Counted from the stretch's first letter, positions 1-10,430 are shown. The stretch: DNA of 64,000 nucleotides from Aegilops tauschii subsp. strangulata (GCF_002575655.3 NC_053037.3:51472242-51536241); one strand, 5' to 3'. Translations and numbers: made by a program. Notes: generated by a model not told the origin, from the sequence alone.

Positions 1-245
1 ACAAGGCCTTTGGTCCCGGTTGGTGACACCAACCGGAACCAATGCGGCCCTTCGGTCCCGGTCGTGGAACCAACTGAAACCAATGCCCCCCCTTTAGTCC
101 CGGTTGGTGCCACCAACCGGGACCAAAGGTCCGTGTTTCCCACCCTTTGGGCTGCTGAAAAGAGACCTTTGGTCCCGATTGGTGGCACCAACCAGGACTG
201 AAGGGGGGCTTTGGTCCCGGTTGGTGCTACCAACCGGGACCAAAG
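1..245. repeat. CACTA left subterminal repeat array
   Basis: At least four imperfect copies of a roughly 30 bp motif, each an inverted pair of GGTCCCGGTTGGTG and CACCAACCGGGACC around a 2-4 base centre. Subterminal arrays of this kind bind the CACTA transposition protein in En/Spm. The same motif recurs near the right end at about 8010-8046. Confidence 0.85.
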
Positions 246-250
246 GTGTG

Positions 251-258
251 GCTATATA
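251..258 (+). promoter_or_regulatory. Putative CACTA TATA box
   Basis: GCTATATAGG lies directly after the subterminal array and before the GC-rich leader, the usual position of the CACTA promoter. The transcription start is inferred to lie about 30 bases downstream. Confidence 0.55.
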
Positions 259-285
259 GGCCAACACTTAGGAAAATTTCACTTC

Positions 286-960
286 TCATCTCGCAGTTGC
301 CGCCCCGACGACGCCGACGACATCGACGCCGCCCGCCGCCCCCGTCGTCGCCGTCGCCCGTGCCCATCGTCGCCGTCGCCCGCGCCCCTCGCCCGACGCC
401 GTCGTCGCTCGCCGTGCCTGCCCCGACGCGCGCCGCCCCGGCCCGCCCCCGTCGTCGCCGTCGCCCTGCCCCGCCCCCTTCGTCGCCATCGCCCCTACCC
501 CGAGCGCGCGCCGCCCCGGCCCTGCCCCGACGCGCGGCGCCCCGGCCCGCCCCCGTCGTCGCCGTCGCCCTGCCCCGCCCCCTTCGTCGCCATCGCCCCT
601 ACCCCGAGCGCGCGCCCCCTGCCCCGTCGCCGTCCTCGCCGCCGACCCCGCGCCCCTCCTCACCTTGGTCCGGCCGGCGCCTTCCCTGTCCTTTTTTTCA
701 TATATATGATGATATATATGCTTGCTTTTTCATATATATGCTTGTTTTTTCATATATATGATGATATATATGCTTGTTATCATAATTGTTGTTGTTCATA
801 TATATGATGATCTTTTTATAGAATATGATGTTTTTTTGTTCATAGATGATCATATATATGATGTATGCACGGATGTGGATGAAATATGATGTTTTTTGTT
901 CATAGAATATGATGTTTTTTTATTCATAGATTTTTTTTGTTCATAAGAGAGGCGGGGACG
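286..960 (+). other. GC-rich leader, then AT-rich repetitive spacer
   Basis: 286-670 is built of repeated CCGCCCC/GTCGTCGCCGTCGCC modules with a near-exact internal duplication (about 430-520 and 540-615). Long open frames here code only Arg, Pro and Ala strings and reflect composition. From 690 to about 960 a short motif CATATATATGATG recurs six or more times. I see no protein gene. Confidence 0.6.
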
Positions 961-989
961 TCGAGGAAGTTGTACTGTTTAGGGTTAGG

Positions 990-1660
990 GTCATCGAGGA
1001 AGAAGGAAAATAAGGAAAAAGAAGAAAAGAGGAAGAAGGAAAAAGGAGAAGAAGAGGAGGAAAAAAATAAGAAGAGGAAGTAGAAGAAAAAAAGGAGAAT
1101 AAGAAGGAATAGATTTTCTATTTTTTCTTCTTCTCCTCTATTCCTTCTTCTTCTCCTCTTTTTTTCTTCTATTTCTTCTTCTCCTCCTCCTCTTTTTTTC
1201 TTCTTCTCCTCTTTTTTTAGATGTATTTTTTGTATGTATGTATGTATGTATGAGGGATCATAGATGTATTTTTTCAGAATTCTCTATCATGCATAGACCG
1301 ATTTTAGACCACGGGAGCACCCCCTATCGTTGCAAAAGTTGCTAAGTGATATTAAGAAGGAAGAAGAAGAAAAAGAAGGAGAGGAAAAAGGAAAATAAGA
1401 AGAGGAAGAAAGGCGAAGAAGAGGAGAGGAAGAAGAGGAGAAATAAATAATTAAGAAGAGGAAAAAAGAAGAAAAAGAAGAGGAGAAGAAGAAAGGAATA
1501 GAGGAGAAGAAGAAAAAATAGAATATTTTCTATTTTTTCTTCTTCTCCTCTATTCCTTTCTTCTTCTATTTTTATTCTTCTTTTTTTCTTTGATCTTCTC
1601 CTCTATTCCTTTCCTTTTCTCCTCTTTTTTTCTTCTCCGTCTTCTTATTTTTTATCGGGT
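990..1660. repeat. Polypurine/polypyrimidine mirror tracts forming hairpins
   Basis: Two blocks of AAGAAGAGGAG-type purine sequence are each followed by the matching CTCCTCTTCTT pyrimidine block. The second contains a perfect inverted repeat, 1484-1523 against 1528-1567, with 40 base arms and a 4 base loop. The first, around 1081-1175, is imperfect. The tract lies in the non-coding 5' part of the CACTA element. Confidence 0.8.
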
Positions 1661-1669
1661 ATGTCGTTG

Positions 1670-1751
1670 TCGATATACCCCCTCCCCGATAACTTCAACA
1701 TGAGGGGGGGTCGATATACCCCCTCCCCGATAACTTCGACATGAGGGGGGG
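1670..1751. repeat. 41 bp tandem duplication (CACTA 5' region)
   Basis: The unit beginning TCGATATACCCCCTCCCCGA occurs at 1670-1710 and again at 1711-1751, differing by a base or two and by G-run length. Downstream, 1790-2000 holds short degenerate repeats of GAAGCGTTGCCGAGGCCACC type. No gene was found between 1660 and 2109. Confidence 0.75.
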
Positions 1752-3493
1752 GGGGAGGGTGTTGACGAGGGTTCGAGGGGGCGAGGGTCGGGAACTAGCT
1801 ACGGTAGAGGGTCGAGGGTCGCCGAGGGTTCGAGGGTCAAAGTATTGAATAAATCCATGACTTTTGCATATGAACCCTTGAAGCGTTGCTGAGGCCACCC
1901 AAATTTACCAAGTTAAAAGAGCGTTGTCGTCGAGGCCACCCCGAACCTTTGAAGCGTTGCCGAGGCAACCCCAAACCCTAGAGAAGCGTCGAGGCCACTA
2001 ATATGATTCCTTCTTGTGATTAGGTAGCTAGGTCTACGTTTGCCACTAATATATCCACCTGCTATCATGTTTGTATAATAATTGCCATGTTGTAATATTT
2101 GCAGAAACAATGGAGTACGGACGAGACGAGGCAGCAGAAGAGGTGTTGGGGGACATAATCTTAGCCGGAGCTGATGTCTTGTCGTACCTTAACGACAATG
2201 ATGGTCTGGAAGGACATGGTGAAGAAGCAGGCTATGGCGATCGAATAATGGAGGAGGAAAGACCTGATTATGATGGCTCCGGTGACCGAATGTGAAGGAA
2301 ATATGCCCTAGAGGCAATAATAAAGTTATTATTTATTTCCTTATATCATGATAAATGTTTATTATTCATGCTAGAATTGTATTAACCGGAAACATAATAC
2401 ATGTGTGAATACATAGACAAACAGAGTGTCACTAGTATGCCTCTACTTGACTAGCTCGTTAATCAAAGATGGTTATGTTTCCTAGCCATAGACATAAGTT
2501 GTCATTTGATTAACGAGATCACCTCATTAGGAGAATGACGTGATTGACTTGACCCATTCCGTTAGCTTAGCACTCGATCGTTTAGTATGTTGCTATTGCT
2601 TTCTTCATGACTTATACATGTTCCTATGACTATGAGATTATGCAACTCCCGTTTACCGGAGGAACACTTTGTGTGCTACCAAACGTCACAACGTAAATGA
2701 GTGATTATAAAGGTGCTCTACAGGTGTCTCCAAAGGTACTTGTTGGGTTGGCGTATTTCGAGATTAGGATTTGTCACTCCGATTGTTGGAGAGGTATCTC
2801 TGGGCCCACTCGGTAATGCACATCACTATAAGCCTTGCAAGCATTGTGACTAATGAGTTAGTTGCGGGATGATGTGTTACGGAACGAGTAAAGAGACTTG
2901 CCGGTAACGAGATTGAACTAGGTATCGAGATACCGACGATCGAATCTCGGGCAAGTAACATACCGACGACAAAGGGAACACCGTATGTTGTTATGCGGTC
3001 TGACCGATAAAGATCTTCGTAGAATATGTGGGAGCCAATATGGGCATCCAGGTCCCGCTATTGGTTATTGACCGGAGACGTGTCTCGGTCATGTCTACAT
3101 AGTTCTCGAACCCGTAGGGTCCGCACGCTTAAAGTTACGATGACAGTTTTATTATGAGTTTATGTATGTTGATGTACCGAAGGAGTTCGGAGTCCCGGAT
3201 GAGATCGGGGACATGACGAGGAGTCTCGAAATGGTCGAGACGTAAAGATCGATATATTGGACGACTATATTCGGACTTCGGAAAGGTTCCGAGTGATTCG
3301 GGTATTTTTCGGAGTACCGGGGAGTTACGAGAATACGTATTGGGCCTTATTGGGCCATACGGGAAAGAAGAAAAAGGGCCTCAAGGGTGGCCGCACCCCT
3401 CCCCTTGGTCTGGTCCGAATTGGACTAGGGAAGGGGGCGCCCCCTTCCTTCCTTCTCTTTTTCCCTTCCTCTTTTCCTATTCCATATGGGAGG

Positions 3494-3533
3494 TGGAATC
3501 CTACTAGGACTAGGGAGTCCTAGTAGGACTCCA
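3494..3533. repeat. Inverted repeat upstream of S1 TATA box
   Basis: Arms 3494-3511 and 3516-3533 (18 bases, one mismatch) around a 4 base loop, centred on CCTACTAGGACT. It lies about 50 bp upstream of the LTR TATA box and could be a structural or protein-binding element. Confidence 0.75.
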
Positions 3534-3581
3534 CACTTGGTGCGCCCCCTCCTAGGGCCGGCCTCCTCCTCCCTTGCTCCT

Positions 3582-3588
3582 TTATATA
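3582..3588 (+). promoter_or_regulatory. S1 LTR TATA box
   Basis: TTATATA follows a pyrimidine-rich stretch and precedes a G-rich leader, which fits the U3/R boundary of an LTR promoter. Confidence 0.55.
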
Positions 3589-4183
3589 CGGGGGCAGGGG
3601 GGCACCCCAGAGACACAACAATTGATCCTTGAGATCTCTTAGCCGTGTGCGGTGTCCCCCTCCACCATATTACACCTCGATAATACCGTTGCGGAGCTTA
3701 GGCGAAGCCCTGCGTCGGTGGAACATCATCATCGTCACCACGCCGTCATGCTGACGAAACTCTCCCTCAACACTCGGCTGGATCGGAGTTCGAGGAACGT
3801 CATCGAGCTGAACGTGTGTAGAACTCGGAGGTGCCGTGCGTTCGGTACTTGATCGGTCGGATCGTGAAGACGTACGACTACATCAACCGCGTTGTGATAA
3901 CGCTTCCGCTGTCGGTCTACGAGGGTATGTGGACAACACTCTCCCCTCTCGTTGCTATGCATCACCATGATCTTGCGTGTGCGTAGGAAAATTTTGAAAT
4001 TACTACGTTCCCCAACAGAATGCCGGTGCAAGAAGGAGACCGTGATGACGGCTCCGGTGACCGAACAGAGTCCGGCCAGGTATATATATATTAATTAAGC
4101 CTGTGCTGACTAGCTAATTGATGCATTCATTGTTTTGGTATGTACACTTATTAATTAACTCTCGTCTTTCTTCTTTTTTCTAG

Positions 4184-5177
4184 CCCTCCGGATCGAGCAC
4201 AACTTCGGTAAAGAAACGAGTCCCGAAGAAAAAGTTGCGCTCGGATGAAAGGTTTGAGATCACAACAATCGCGCGCGATGGCCAACTGATTTAACCCATC
4301 CGGACCAAGGAAGCATTTTCTGCTCAGTGCGGGGTTCTTGTTAGGGACAAGATCCCAATCAGCGTCCACCAATGGTTTAAGCCTAAGAAGGAAGACCCTG
4401 AGGTGTCTTATGTCAATGATATGCAGAAATGATCTTTGGACCGCGTTGAAGGAAAATTTCACCCTACCGCCAGAGGAGGATCCGGAGAAGCCAGTTAAAG
4501 AGCAATTGAACAAGTCTCATGCTCTTAAGAAGATGGCAGAACTATTCAGGAGGTCGAAGAATGAGTTGAAAACATCGTTTGTCGACCAAGAAAAGACACC
4601 AGAATTCACCGGCCGGTATGAGAAGATCAGAGATCACTGGCCCGCATTTGTGGCCCACAGGACATCGGACAAGAGTAAGAAGATGTCAGCGACAAACAAG
4701 AAAAATGTTGCGAAGAAGCAGCTTCACCATCGCACGGGGTCAGGTGGGTACCTCAAAGCCCGGCCGTTATGGGCCAAGGCTGAGAATGACCTGCTTCATA
4801 AAGGGGTCGAACCAGAGACATTGAACTGGCCATACCGTTGCCGGACTTGGTTCTTCGGGGTTGGCGGAACCTTGGACCCTGTATCAGGGAAGTGCGTTTG
4901 GACGAACGACCAACTTAACATACCCGTCAAGAAGCTTCAGCAGTATATTGATGCAGCGCAACAAGGGACGTTCGTTACAGACAGAGAGAACGATGAGCTC
5001 ACAATGGCCCTCGGGAATCCTGAGCACCCTGGACGGACACGAGGCACGCCAGGCTCCATTCCGTGGAAGGATGGGTTTCCGGACGCAGGCGGTTACAAAT
5101 ACCAGGAGGGGAGGAAGAAAGTGGAGCAGAACCAACTGCAGAAGCTGCACGAAAGGGTACAAGCGCTAGAGGAATGA
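4184..5177 (+). pseudogene. CACTA protein, Transposase_24-like region (broken)
   Basis: The frame opens after the TTCTAG acceptor at 4181-4183. Lys/Arg-rich sequence is followed by blocks typical of the plant Ptta/En/Spm Transposase_24 family: IPISVHQWFKP, WPAFVAHRTSDKSKK, TGSGGYLKARPLWAKAENDL, CRTWFFGVGGTLDPVSGKC and NPEHPGRTRGTPGS. Known members are DNA-binding partners of transposition rather than the nuclease. Damage seen: a TAA at about 4291-4293 after GQLI, a 2 bp loss near 4430 that shifts frame after NDMQK, and a shift at the end where a TGA follows RVQALEE at 5175-5177. No intact product is possible. Confidence 0.85.
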
Positions 5178-6603
5178 GACACAGTTCGCAGCAAGCGACC
5201 TGCCGAAGGTACCCCGCCATCTCAGCGGAGAAGCAGCGTGACTTCCACCGAGCTGCTTCAGCTGGAGCATGTCTTGACAGCTCCTGCTAGCTACCCCGTG
5301 GATGCTATCACGGAGTCTCAACATTGCCACCTTATGACGCAATGGCAGAACTTCAAAGTCAAGGCAGCTGTCGGCTCTGTTCGACCTCCTGAACCCGACA
5401 CAACTTTTCACTGCCGTCCGATTCCAGAAGGATATGCTAGGGTGACGGTGGACGAAATAACGGAGGGATTTGAGGACCTCGAGCTTGACCACCCTACCAG
5501 TGAAGGGGAGACTCGGCTGGGTTCTGCTCTGAAGACTCCATGCCTATGGCGGAAGGAGCTCATCAACCTTCCGAACTGGACGCCTCTGCCTCCTCCTCCT
5601 CCTCCTCCGGTGAGTCAGGGCACTCCGCCTCCTCCTCCGCCTCCTCCTCCGGCGAGTGATCAGGGCACTCAGCCTCCTTCCCCGGTGCGTGGCGGCACTC
5701 CGCCTCCTTCTCCGCCTGCGCCAGCGCGCCCGAGCAGCGAGCCTCCTCCTTCTCCGCCTCGTCAGCAAGGGCGGAAGAGACCCGCCGCCGCTCCGGCGCG
5801 TCGTAGTCCTTCTCCTCCGCCTCGTAAGCAAGGAAAGAAGACAGCCGCAGCCGCTCCGTCTGCTCCCACGTCTAGCAGTACAGCCAGAGGCGGGAGGCAA
5901 TACAGATTCGGTCCATCTCTCAAGCCTCTAGAGAAGTTACCATACAAGATGACCATGGAGGAAAACAAGAAGATCGTGGAAGCCGAAGTGAGGGACTACT
6001 TTCAAGGGGTGAAAGCAAAGAAACATCCACCTCCGGAGGAGAAGATAGATCCGGTGAAAGCAAAGCGCACTATCGATGCCCTGAAGCGAGCACCACCTTC
6101 TCTGCCGCAATCCAACTATGATCGCATTATTGAAAGGTCATTTATCGAAGCGGAGCGGTCGGGAAGTACTATCAGTGATCGAAGGTTAGCCGAACAACGA
6201 GCTGGGGAAAAAATTGCCCAGCTTGGCGAACAAGCGAACCAATCGTGCCCCCCGCTCAAGGTGTCTAGCGATATCGTCGCTAATCATCCGGAGATTTTGC
6301 CCAATACCAATCTTGGAGATTACCTACCCGACGATGTACATTATGATTTCTTGGAGGTGGACGAACACAAATACCATTACGGGAAGCCTCTCGTCAAAGA
6401 TGAAAGATCTCTAACAACGATGATGCGAAGATTCCATGATTGGTACATGAAAACCTGCATAAAGTCTGGGGGATGAATACTTTGACGCTGAGAGTTAAAG
6501 AGGAGCATGACCTCGTTGGAATTGAACTGTTGTCTGTTCCATTTGAGGAGTTCTTCCAGTTTTTCAATCAAAAGGCCCTCGATAAATTAACGGCCACTTG
6601 CTA
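5178..6603 (+). pseudogene. CACTA protein, central region with proline-rich linker (broken)
   Basis: This continues the preceding pseudogene after a frameshift. Residues from TSTELLQLEHVLTAPASYP lead through a conserved block (HCHLMTQWQNFKVKAAVGSV, then FHCRPIPEGYARVTVDEI). Next is a Pro/Ser-rich linker at about 5580-5880 of PPPPPPPVSQGT-like repeats, then a charged block ending DWYMKTCIKSGG. One base missing at about 6473 shifts the frame before MNTLTLRVKEEHDLVGIELL, which runs to a GTAAGT donor near 6610. The linker probably separates a DNA-binding half from the C48-like half. Confidence 0.8.
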
Positions 6604-6703
6604 CTGTCTGTAAGTACTACTTCTGTCATTAAGTCTCTATATATAGCTCAGCTCTTTCATTGCATGTATATATAATTACCCTCACTATATTATGCATATT
6701 AAA

Positions 6704-7646
6704 GATCGCCGAATTGAAGAAAAGACAAATCGATGATATTGGGTTCATTAACACAAATCTCATAGATCAATTTACGGTTGAATTTCAAGCCAAAGATACC
6801 GATGCCAACTTGCTACGATTGTTGGTAATAAATCAAAACAAAGATATAATACTCTTTCCTTACAACTTCAAGTGAGTGTTACTGTCTTGTGCATATTCGG
6901 TTTCCCTTATTAGTCGAGGTTATAGTAATGTAAATGATGAGTTATGCATGCATGGGCAGGTTCCACTATATTCTCCTAGAGATTAAGCTTGAGCAGGGAC
7001 TAGTAACCGACTTAGACTCGAGACGAAAAGATCCCCAGGAGTATGCGGACATGACTGAAATGCTCGAGAAGTAAGTTAAATCGATCATTATCGCACCATA
7101 TCGGCAAGTTTGTTCATTTCCTGATATCAAGTAATTGTTTTCTTTGTCTGGCAGGGTTTGGAAAAAGTTCACCTCAAAAGCTCCGGGATTGCCGAGGAAG
7201 CTGCGATTTACACACCCGAAAGTTCCTAGTGATTCAAGCGCTAGTTTCATCAATACCATTTAGCATGCTTGCTTATCAGTTTGATTGACCTCTATTTCTT
7301 GTAAATTGGTTGTGGCAGGAAGCCGAAAATAATTACCGTGGATACTACGTTTGCGAGTCCATCCGCCACATGACCTGTGAGCGGGGCTACTCTAACAAAC
7401 AATATGAAGTGCGTAAGCAATAATATTCAATATTTTATTTTATTACCATCATTTGTGTTGAGTTTCATTCATTCATATATATGTATTGACCCCCCTTCTT
7501 CAAATTAGATGTTTCGGATGCGGGATGAACTCCTAGCACCAGATCGCATGCGAGCAATTCAAGAGGAATTGGCGGCATTCTTTCTTGACCACGTGATCGA
7601 TAAAGACGGAGAATACCATGTGGACCCTGAGTTCATATATAATTAG
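6704..7646 (+). pseudogene. CACTA protein, C48 (Ulp1-like) peptidase region, four exons
   Basis: Exons about 6704-6871, 6960-7070, 7155-7260, 7319-7408 and 7509-7646 can be read between GT and AG borders. They give KIAELKKRQIDDIGFINTNL, FHYILLEIKLEQG..LDSRRKDP, VWKKFTSKAPGLP, NNYRGYYVCESIRH and MFRMRDELLAPDRMRAIQ, ending in a TAG after FIYN. The His in FHYILL, Asp in LDSRR and Cys in YYVCES are in the order of the Ulp1/C48 triad, as in other plant CACTA and MULE proteins. The donor after FINTI appears lost (a TAG follows directly), and the acceptor before 6704 is degenerate. Confidence 0.75.
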
Positions 7647-7999
7647 GGGATTATATTGTAAGAGATCTTATATTGTATATATGTAGCCAGTAGCGTCGGA
7701 TAGATATACGAAAACTTGTTGTTCGACCAATCTCTCGGAGAAGGAGAGGTCGATATCACTTCTCTCTGTATGCATATGTTCATGACGATCTTCTGTTCCC
7801 TTCATTTGCTTACTAGATAGCGTGTCGAGTCCTCTCTATACGTATAGGACGTAGCGTCGACCAAGCACGGAGATAAGAGAGGACACTTCTCTCTATTAAT
7901 TAGCTAGCTAATACAATATATGAAACACCTAAATTAACCCCCCCAAACCCCCTAAACCCACCTGTCAAAAAAAACATCAGCTCCTGCCAGCTGCTGACG
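7647..7999 (+). other. CACTA 3' non-coding region
   Basis: AT-rich sequence between the coding end and the subterminal repeats. It contains two related short segments around TCTCTCGGAGAAGGAGAG and GAGATAAGAGAGGACAC. No gene recognised. Confidence 0.6.
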
Positions 8000-8218
8000 C
8001 GTGGATGCCTTTTGGTCCCGGTTGGTGCCACCAACTGGGACCAAAAGCCCTCCTGCCTGGGCTCGCCGCAGCGGCCATGTGGAGGTCCATCTGTCCCGGT
8101 TCGTATAAGAACCAGGACTAAAGGCCTAGGGCTTTAGTAACGACCCTCTAGTCCCGGTTTCACAACCGGGACAGATGAGCCTTACGAACCGGGACAAATA
8201 GCCTTTTTTCTACTAGTG
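8000..8218. repeat. CACTA right subterminal repeats and terminal inverted repeat
   Basis: It holds GGTCCCGGTTGGTGCCACCA (8014-8040 region), the GTCCCGGTTTCACAACCGGGAC hairpin in two halves around 8152-8172, and CGAACCGGGACAAATAG. It closes with the terminal repeat ending CTACTAGTG at 8218. The next three bases (ATT) would be the target duplication. Confidence 0.9.
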
Positions 8219-8953
8219 ATTGAGCGTAAAAATTATTATCGTTCCCATTGTTTTGATATTCCAAGGGAAGTAGTAAGAATTAACCTTAATTATTGTCACC
8301 GAAGGAAAAACAAGAGAGAGATTCCATACGTGACACCGAGGGGATAACGTATCCTAGTGCCTTGAGAATCGTGAACACTCGACCAGCTATAGCCAGACCA
8401 GATGAAGATAAGCACTCGTCAGCAGTAGTAGCTCGCATGTCCAACCAACGGAGGGAGTGACTCAGACAGTGCACCTTTAAACAAACAATGAAACATACCA
8501 AGGTCGACACGCCATGCCGGAAACACTTGTTAACAACCTGATTATTTAGTTCGTTGTCCATCCTAGACTAATATCCAGTTTAGTATAGTACTACTCCTAA
8601 TTTTTTGTCTCGCGCCGTACCATCAAGCACATTTGTGGAAGCAGCACAATAATTCTCAGGAATCTGTCGGTCGATGAAAGAAAGAAGAAAGAGTTGTTTG
8701 GCGAGCCAAGGCCAAGCTCATGGCCAGAACGTGTTTGATCAAATAGGAAACAATATAGATATGGATAACATCAGCTAAGATTAAAGAAAGAACCGAAAGG
8801 AGATAAGATGTCGTCGTTAATCATTGGGCTAGACCCTATGTCACAGTTATATCGCTACTAGTAGTCATTTCTAAAAAAAAAGAGGCTACGGCCGTATACA
8901 GGAAATGGAGACGGAAATGATGTTGCCACGATGTGGACGTAGCATCCGATGTC
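8219..8953. other. Intergenic sequence, no gene recognised
   Basis: A minus-strand open frame at 8286-8561 (91 codons) matches nothing I recognise. Its interior has a GTATGTTT donor-like site after HGVSTL, so it could be a decayed gene fragment. The rest looks like ordinary low-copy intergenic DNA. The first copy of an old duplication starts at about 8825. Confidence 0.4.
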
Positions 8954-9153
8954 TCATTGTGCATTTTTTTTTTTTTTGAAAAACCGCCATATATTAATTA
9001 AGTAAAAAGGTTATTACATCGCTCATTACAAAATTAGCCATGCAAGGCGGAACACTATTAAGAAGAAATCCCATCAGATCTACTAATAAAGCTAAACTTC
9101 ATGATTTCATGAGCCACCCCATTGGCTAGCCGATTGATTTCGTTCATTGTGCA
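8954..9153 (-). mobile_element. 5'-truncated LINE with poly(A) tail and 10 bp TSD
   Basis: The 180 bp body, 8964-9143 read on the minus strand, ends in a 14-base poly(A), seen as poly-T at 8964-8977. TCATTGTGCA at 8954-8963 and at 9144-9153 is the target-site duplication. The minus-strand frame from 9141 reads EINRLANGVAHEIMKF..., with a stop at 9058-9060. This resembles the RNase H end of plant LINEs, where (A)N.VAHE.AK is common. A short tail with a severe 5' truncation is typical of target-primed reverse transcription. Confidence 0.85.
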
Positions 9154-9366
9154 CTTTGATGTCGATGTCATGTTGTTGCAGAGATCAGACACATTTTATA
9201 ACGTGTCTTTGCATTAACGGAGTGCTTGCTATCGGAGAAGTGTGTCCACAACAATGCTACATCAACAAAAGTTTACTTAAGGATTACAGACTAAGATTGG
9301 CCTGGCGTTTTTTAATTGGATTAAGGGGGAGGCTGGGGCCCATCCTGGTGAAATTCAGGGAGGCGC

Positions 9367-9388
9367 GGGGGGGGGGGGGGGGGGGGGT
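9367..9388. repeat. 22-base G run
   Basis: An uninterrupted G homopolymer follows AGGCGC and precedes TTGGGTTTGGGGGGG. Its length may be inaccurate in an assembly. Confidence 0.85.
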
Positions 9389-9592
9389 TGGGTTTGGGGG
9401 GGTGGTATTATCGAAGAGTCACATAACAGCCCTGTAAAACGTCCATGTGTTTAGCATTTTTGGTGTGTCCATGCATGTATGCGCAAATGTGACTTAGACA
9501 CAAGGCATGGTTGCTTGCCATTAGTGGTTAAGAATATACGATCCATGGAAGAATCGAACCAACACGCTTCGACGGCGACTCTTGCATAAGTA

Positions 9593-9661
9593 CTGCTCCA
9601 TCCATTAATTTAAGATGTTTTTGACACTGATGTAATACCAAAAAAACGTCTTATTTGCATG
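9593..9661. mobile_element. Degenerate Stowaway-like MITE remnant
   Basis: CTCCATCCATTAATTTAAGA and CAAAAAAACGTCTTAT form the two imperfect halves of the usual Stowaway stem around TTTTTGACACT. The 3' terminus is eroded. It lies at nearly the same place in duplication copy 1 as the different MITE in copy 2. Confidence 0.55.
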
Positions 9662-9950
9662 TCATCTCATTTCATGTCTGGTTGTAGTCAGCAGCGATCG
9701 GTCTTGCATCTGCCCTTTTCTTCCCAACCAAAATCGAGGGGGCCAACAACAACATGCCAACATCAGCTCGAGGGCGGAGAGGGTTGGTACGTAGCAGGGT
9801 AGATAGCTGCCCGGTTTCATGTTGTTAAACAAAAAACAAAAGAGAGACGGGCGGATGGCATTGAAGACGATGCTGCAGGAAGGAAGAAGCTGCCGCGAAG
9901 GCGGAGCCATGTCGCCATGTCGCCGTCGGTGAGGGCGTCGACCTAGCGCG

Positions 9951-10430
9951 CGCGTACGTGCTTGCTTCCTCGCTGGTTTCTCAGCCCCACTGGGCACAGC
10001 CCCGAGATTTGGTTGATGTCCTGCAGCTACAGCCGGATTGAATGCCCAACGGAACCGGCGCCCGCAATCAACACCCCCGATCGACCGACGGATCACGGAT
10101 GGATCCAGGCACGGCCGCGTTCGTCGTACCTCCGACAGGACGTACTGCTGCTACGTGTGGGAGATGCGCACCACGTACGCGCACACGCGGCGAACGCTCC
10201 GCCGGGGAGATGCGAGCTCTGGGCCAGCCCGCGCGCCGACGCTCCGGAGCGCGTGCTCTGCGGCGGGCGGGCGGAGAGACTCGCGGCGTTCGATTTGCTT
10301 GTGGCGCGCGGGGAGTGCACCAGGGAGGGGGCCAATCAGGCCAATCCTAAAATTTTTCTTGAGGTGGCCAATCCTATATATGACGCCCGTGCGCGCGTCA
10401 TGTAGAACCTCCAGATGGGCCGCCTCAACT
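9951..10430. other. GC-rich segment, no gene recognised
   Basis: Overlapping open frames occur on both strands (for example 9962-10405 and 10038-10622 plus), with Arg/Ala/Pro-rich products that match nothing I know. They look compositional. CCTATATATGACGCCCGTGC near 10373 could be a core promoter or an element border. Confidence 0.35.

Larger units (their letters stand above)
2293..4017 (+). repeat. Solo LTR S1 (probably Copia), TSD GAATG
   Basis: The 1725 bp unit begins TGAAGGAAATATGCCC and ends CCCCAACA. It is flanked by the 5 bp repeat GAATG at 2288-2292 and 4018-4022. There is no internal region, so it is a solo LTR left by LTR-LTR recombination. It belongs to the same family as S2 (52184-53901) and shares its first ~45 bp and a GGGCCCACTCGG block with the C2 LTRs, which flank Copia coding remnants. 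That is why I infer Copia. The family name is not assigned. Confidence 0.93.
2110..4079 (+). pseudogene. CACTA ORF, first recognised exon (split by solo LTR)
   Basis: An acceptor-like TTTGCAG precedes an ATG at 2110. The acidic reading frame (MEYGRDEAAEEV...) runs to 2292, where solo LTR S1 interrupts it. On the far side the same frame resumes at 4018 and ends at 4079, before a GTATAT donor. The coding segment therefore consists of 2110-2292 and 4018-4079; the rest of the interval is S1. The exon joins by phase to 4184 after a TTCTAG acceptor. Function is unknown, but the position fits the N terminus of the transposon protein annotated next. The start is tentative because earlier exons could have decayed. 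Confidence 0.65.
1..8218 (+). mobile_element. CACTA (En/Spm-type) DNA transposon, left tip outside window
   Basis: The right end reads GCCTTTTTTCTACTAGTG, whose reverse complement starts CACTAGTAGAAAAAAGGC, the classic Triticeae CACTA terminus. Both ends carry short inverted motifs of the type GGTCCCGGTTGGTG/CACCAACCGGGACC. Between them lie a TATA box, a GC-rich leader and a multi-exon plus-strand gene with Transposase_24-like and C48 peptidase-like parts. The element is interrupted by solo LTR S1. I see no TNP2-type transposase, so it was probably non-autonomous. The 3 bp target duplication cannot be checked because the left tip is off the window. Confidence 0.9.
8825..9950. repeat. Ancient segmental duplication, copy 1
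   Basis: It aligns in the same order with 13065-14105 through several anchors: CCCTATGTCA (8832 and 13071 areas), TTGTTGCAGAGATC (9172 and 13228 areas), CCATTAGTGGTTAAGAA, CTCTTGCATAAGTA, GGGCCAACAACAACATGCCAA (with one difference in copy 2) and AAGCTGCC. Divergence is high. The LINE insertion at 8964 is absent from copy 2. Confidence 0.75.

Noticed and set aside
1..250. CRISPR-like repeat and spacer pattern
   Set aside because: The repeats are inverted, diverged CACTA subterminal motifs in plant DNA, not direct repeats with unique spacers.
211..807. Long overlapping open frames in the CACTA leader
   Set aside because: All frames on both strands stay open because the sequence is GC-rich with few A/T stops. 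The products are Arg/Pro/Ala strings without domains.
5544..5900. Minus-strand Arg-rich frame
   Set aside because: Antisense of the proline-rich linker of the CACTA protein.
8286..8561. Conserved gene on the minus strand
   Set aside because: I cannot match it to a family. A fragment of a decayed gene is possible but not supported enough to call.
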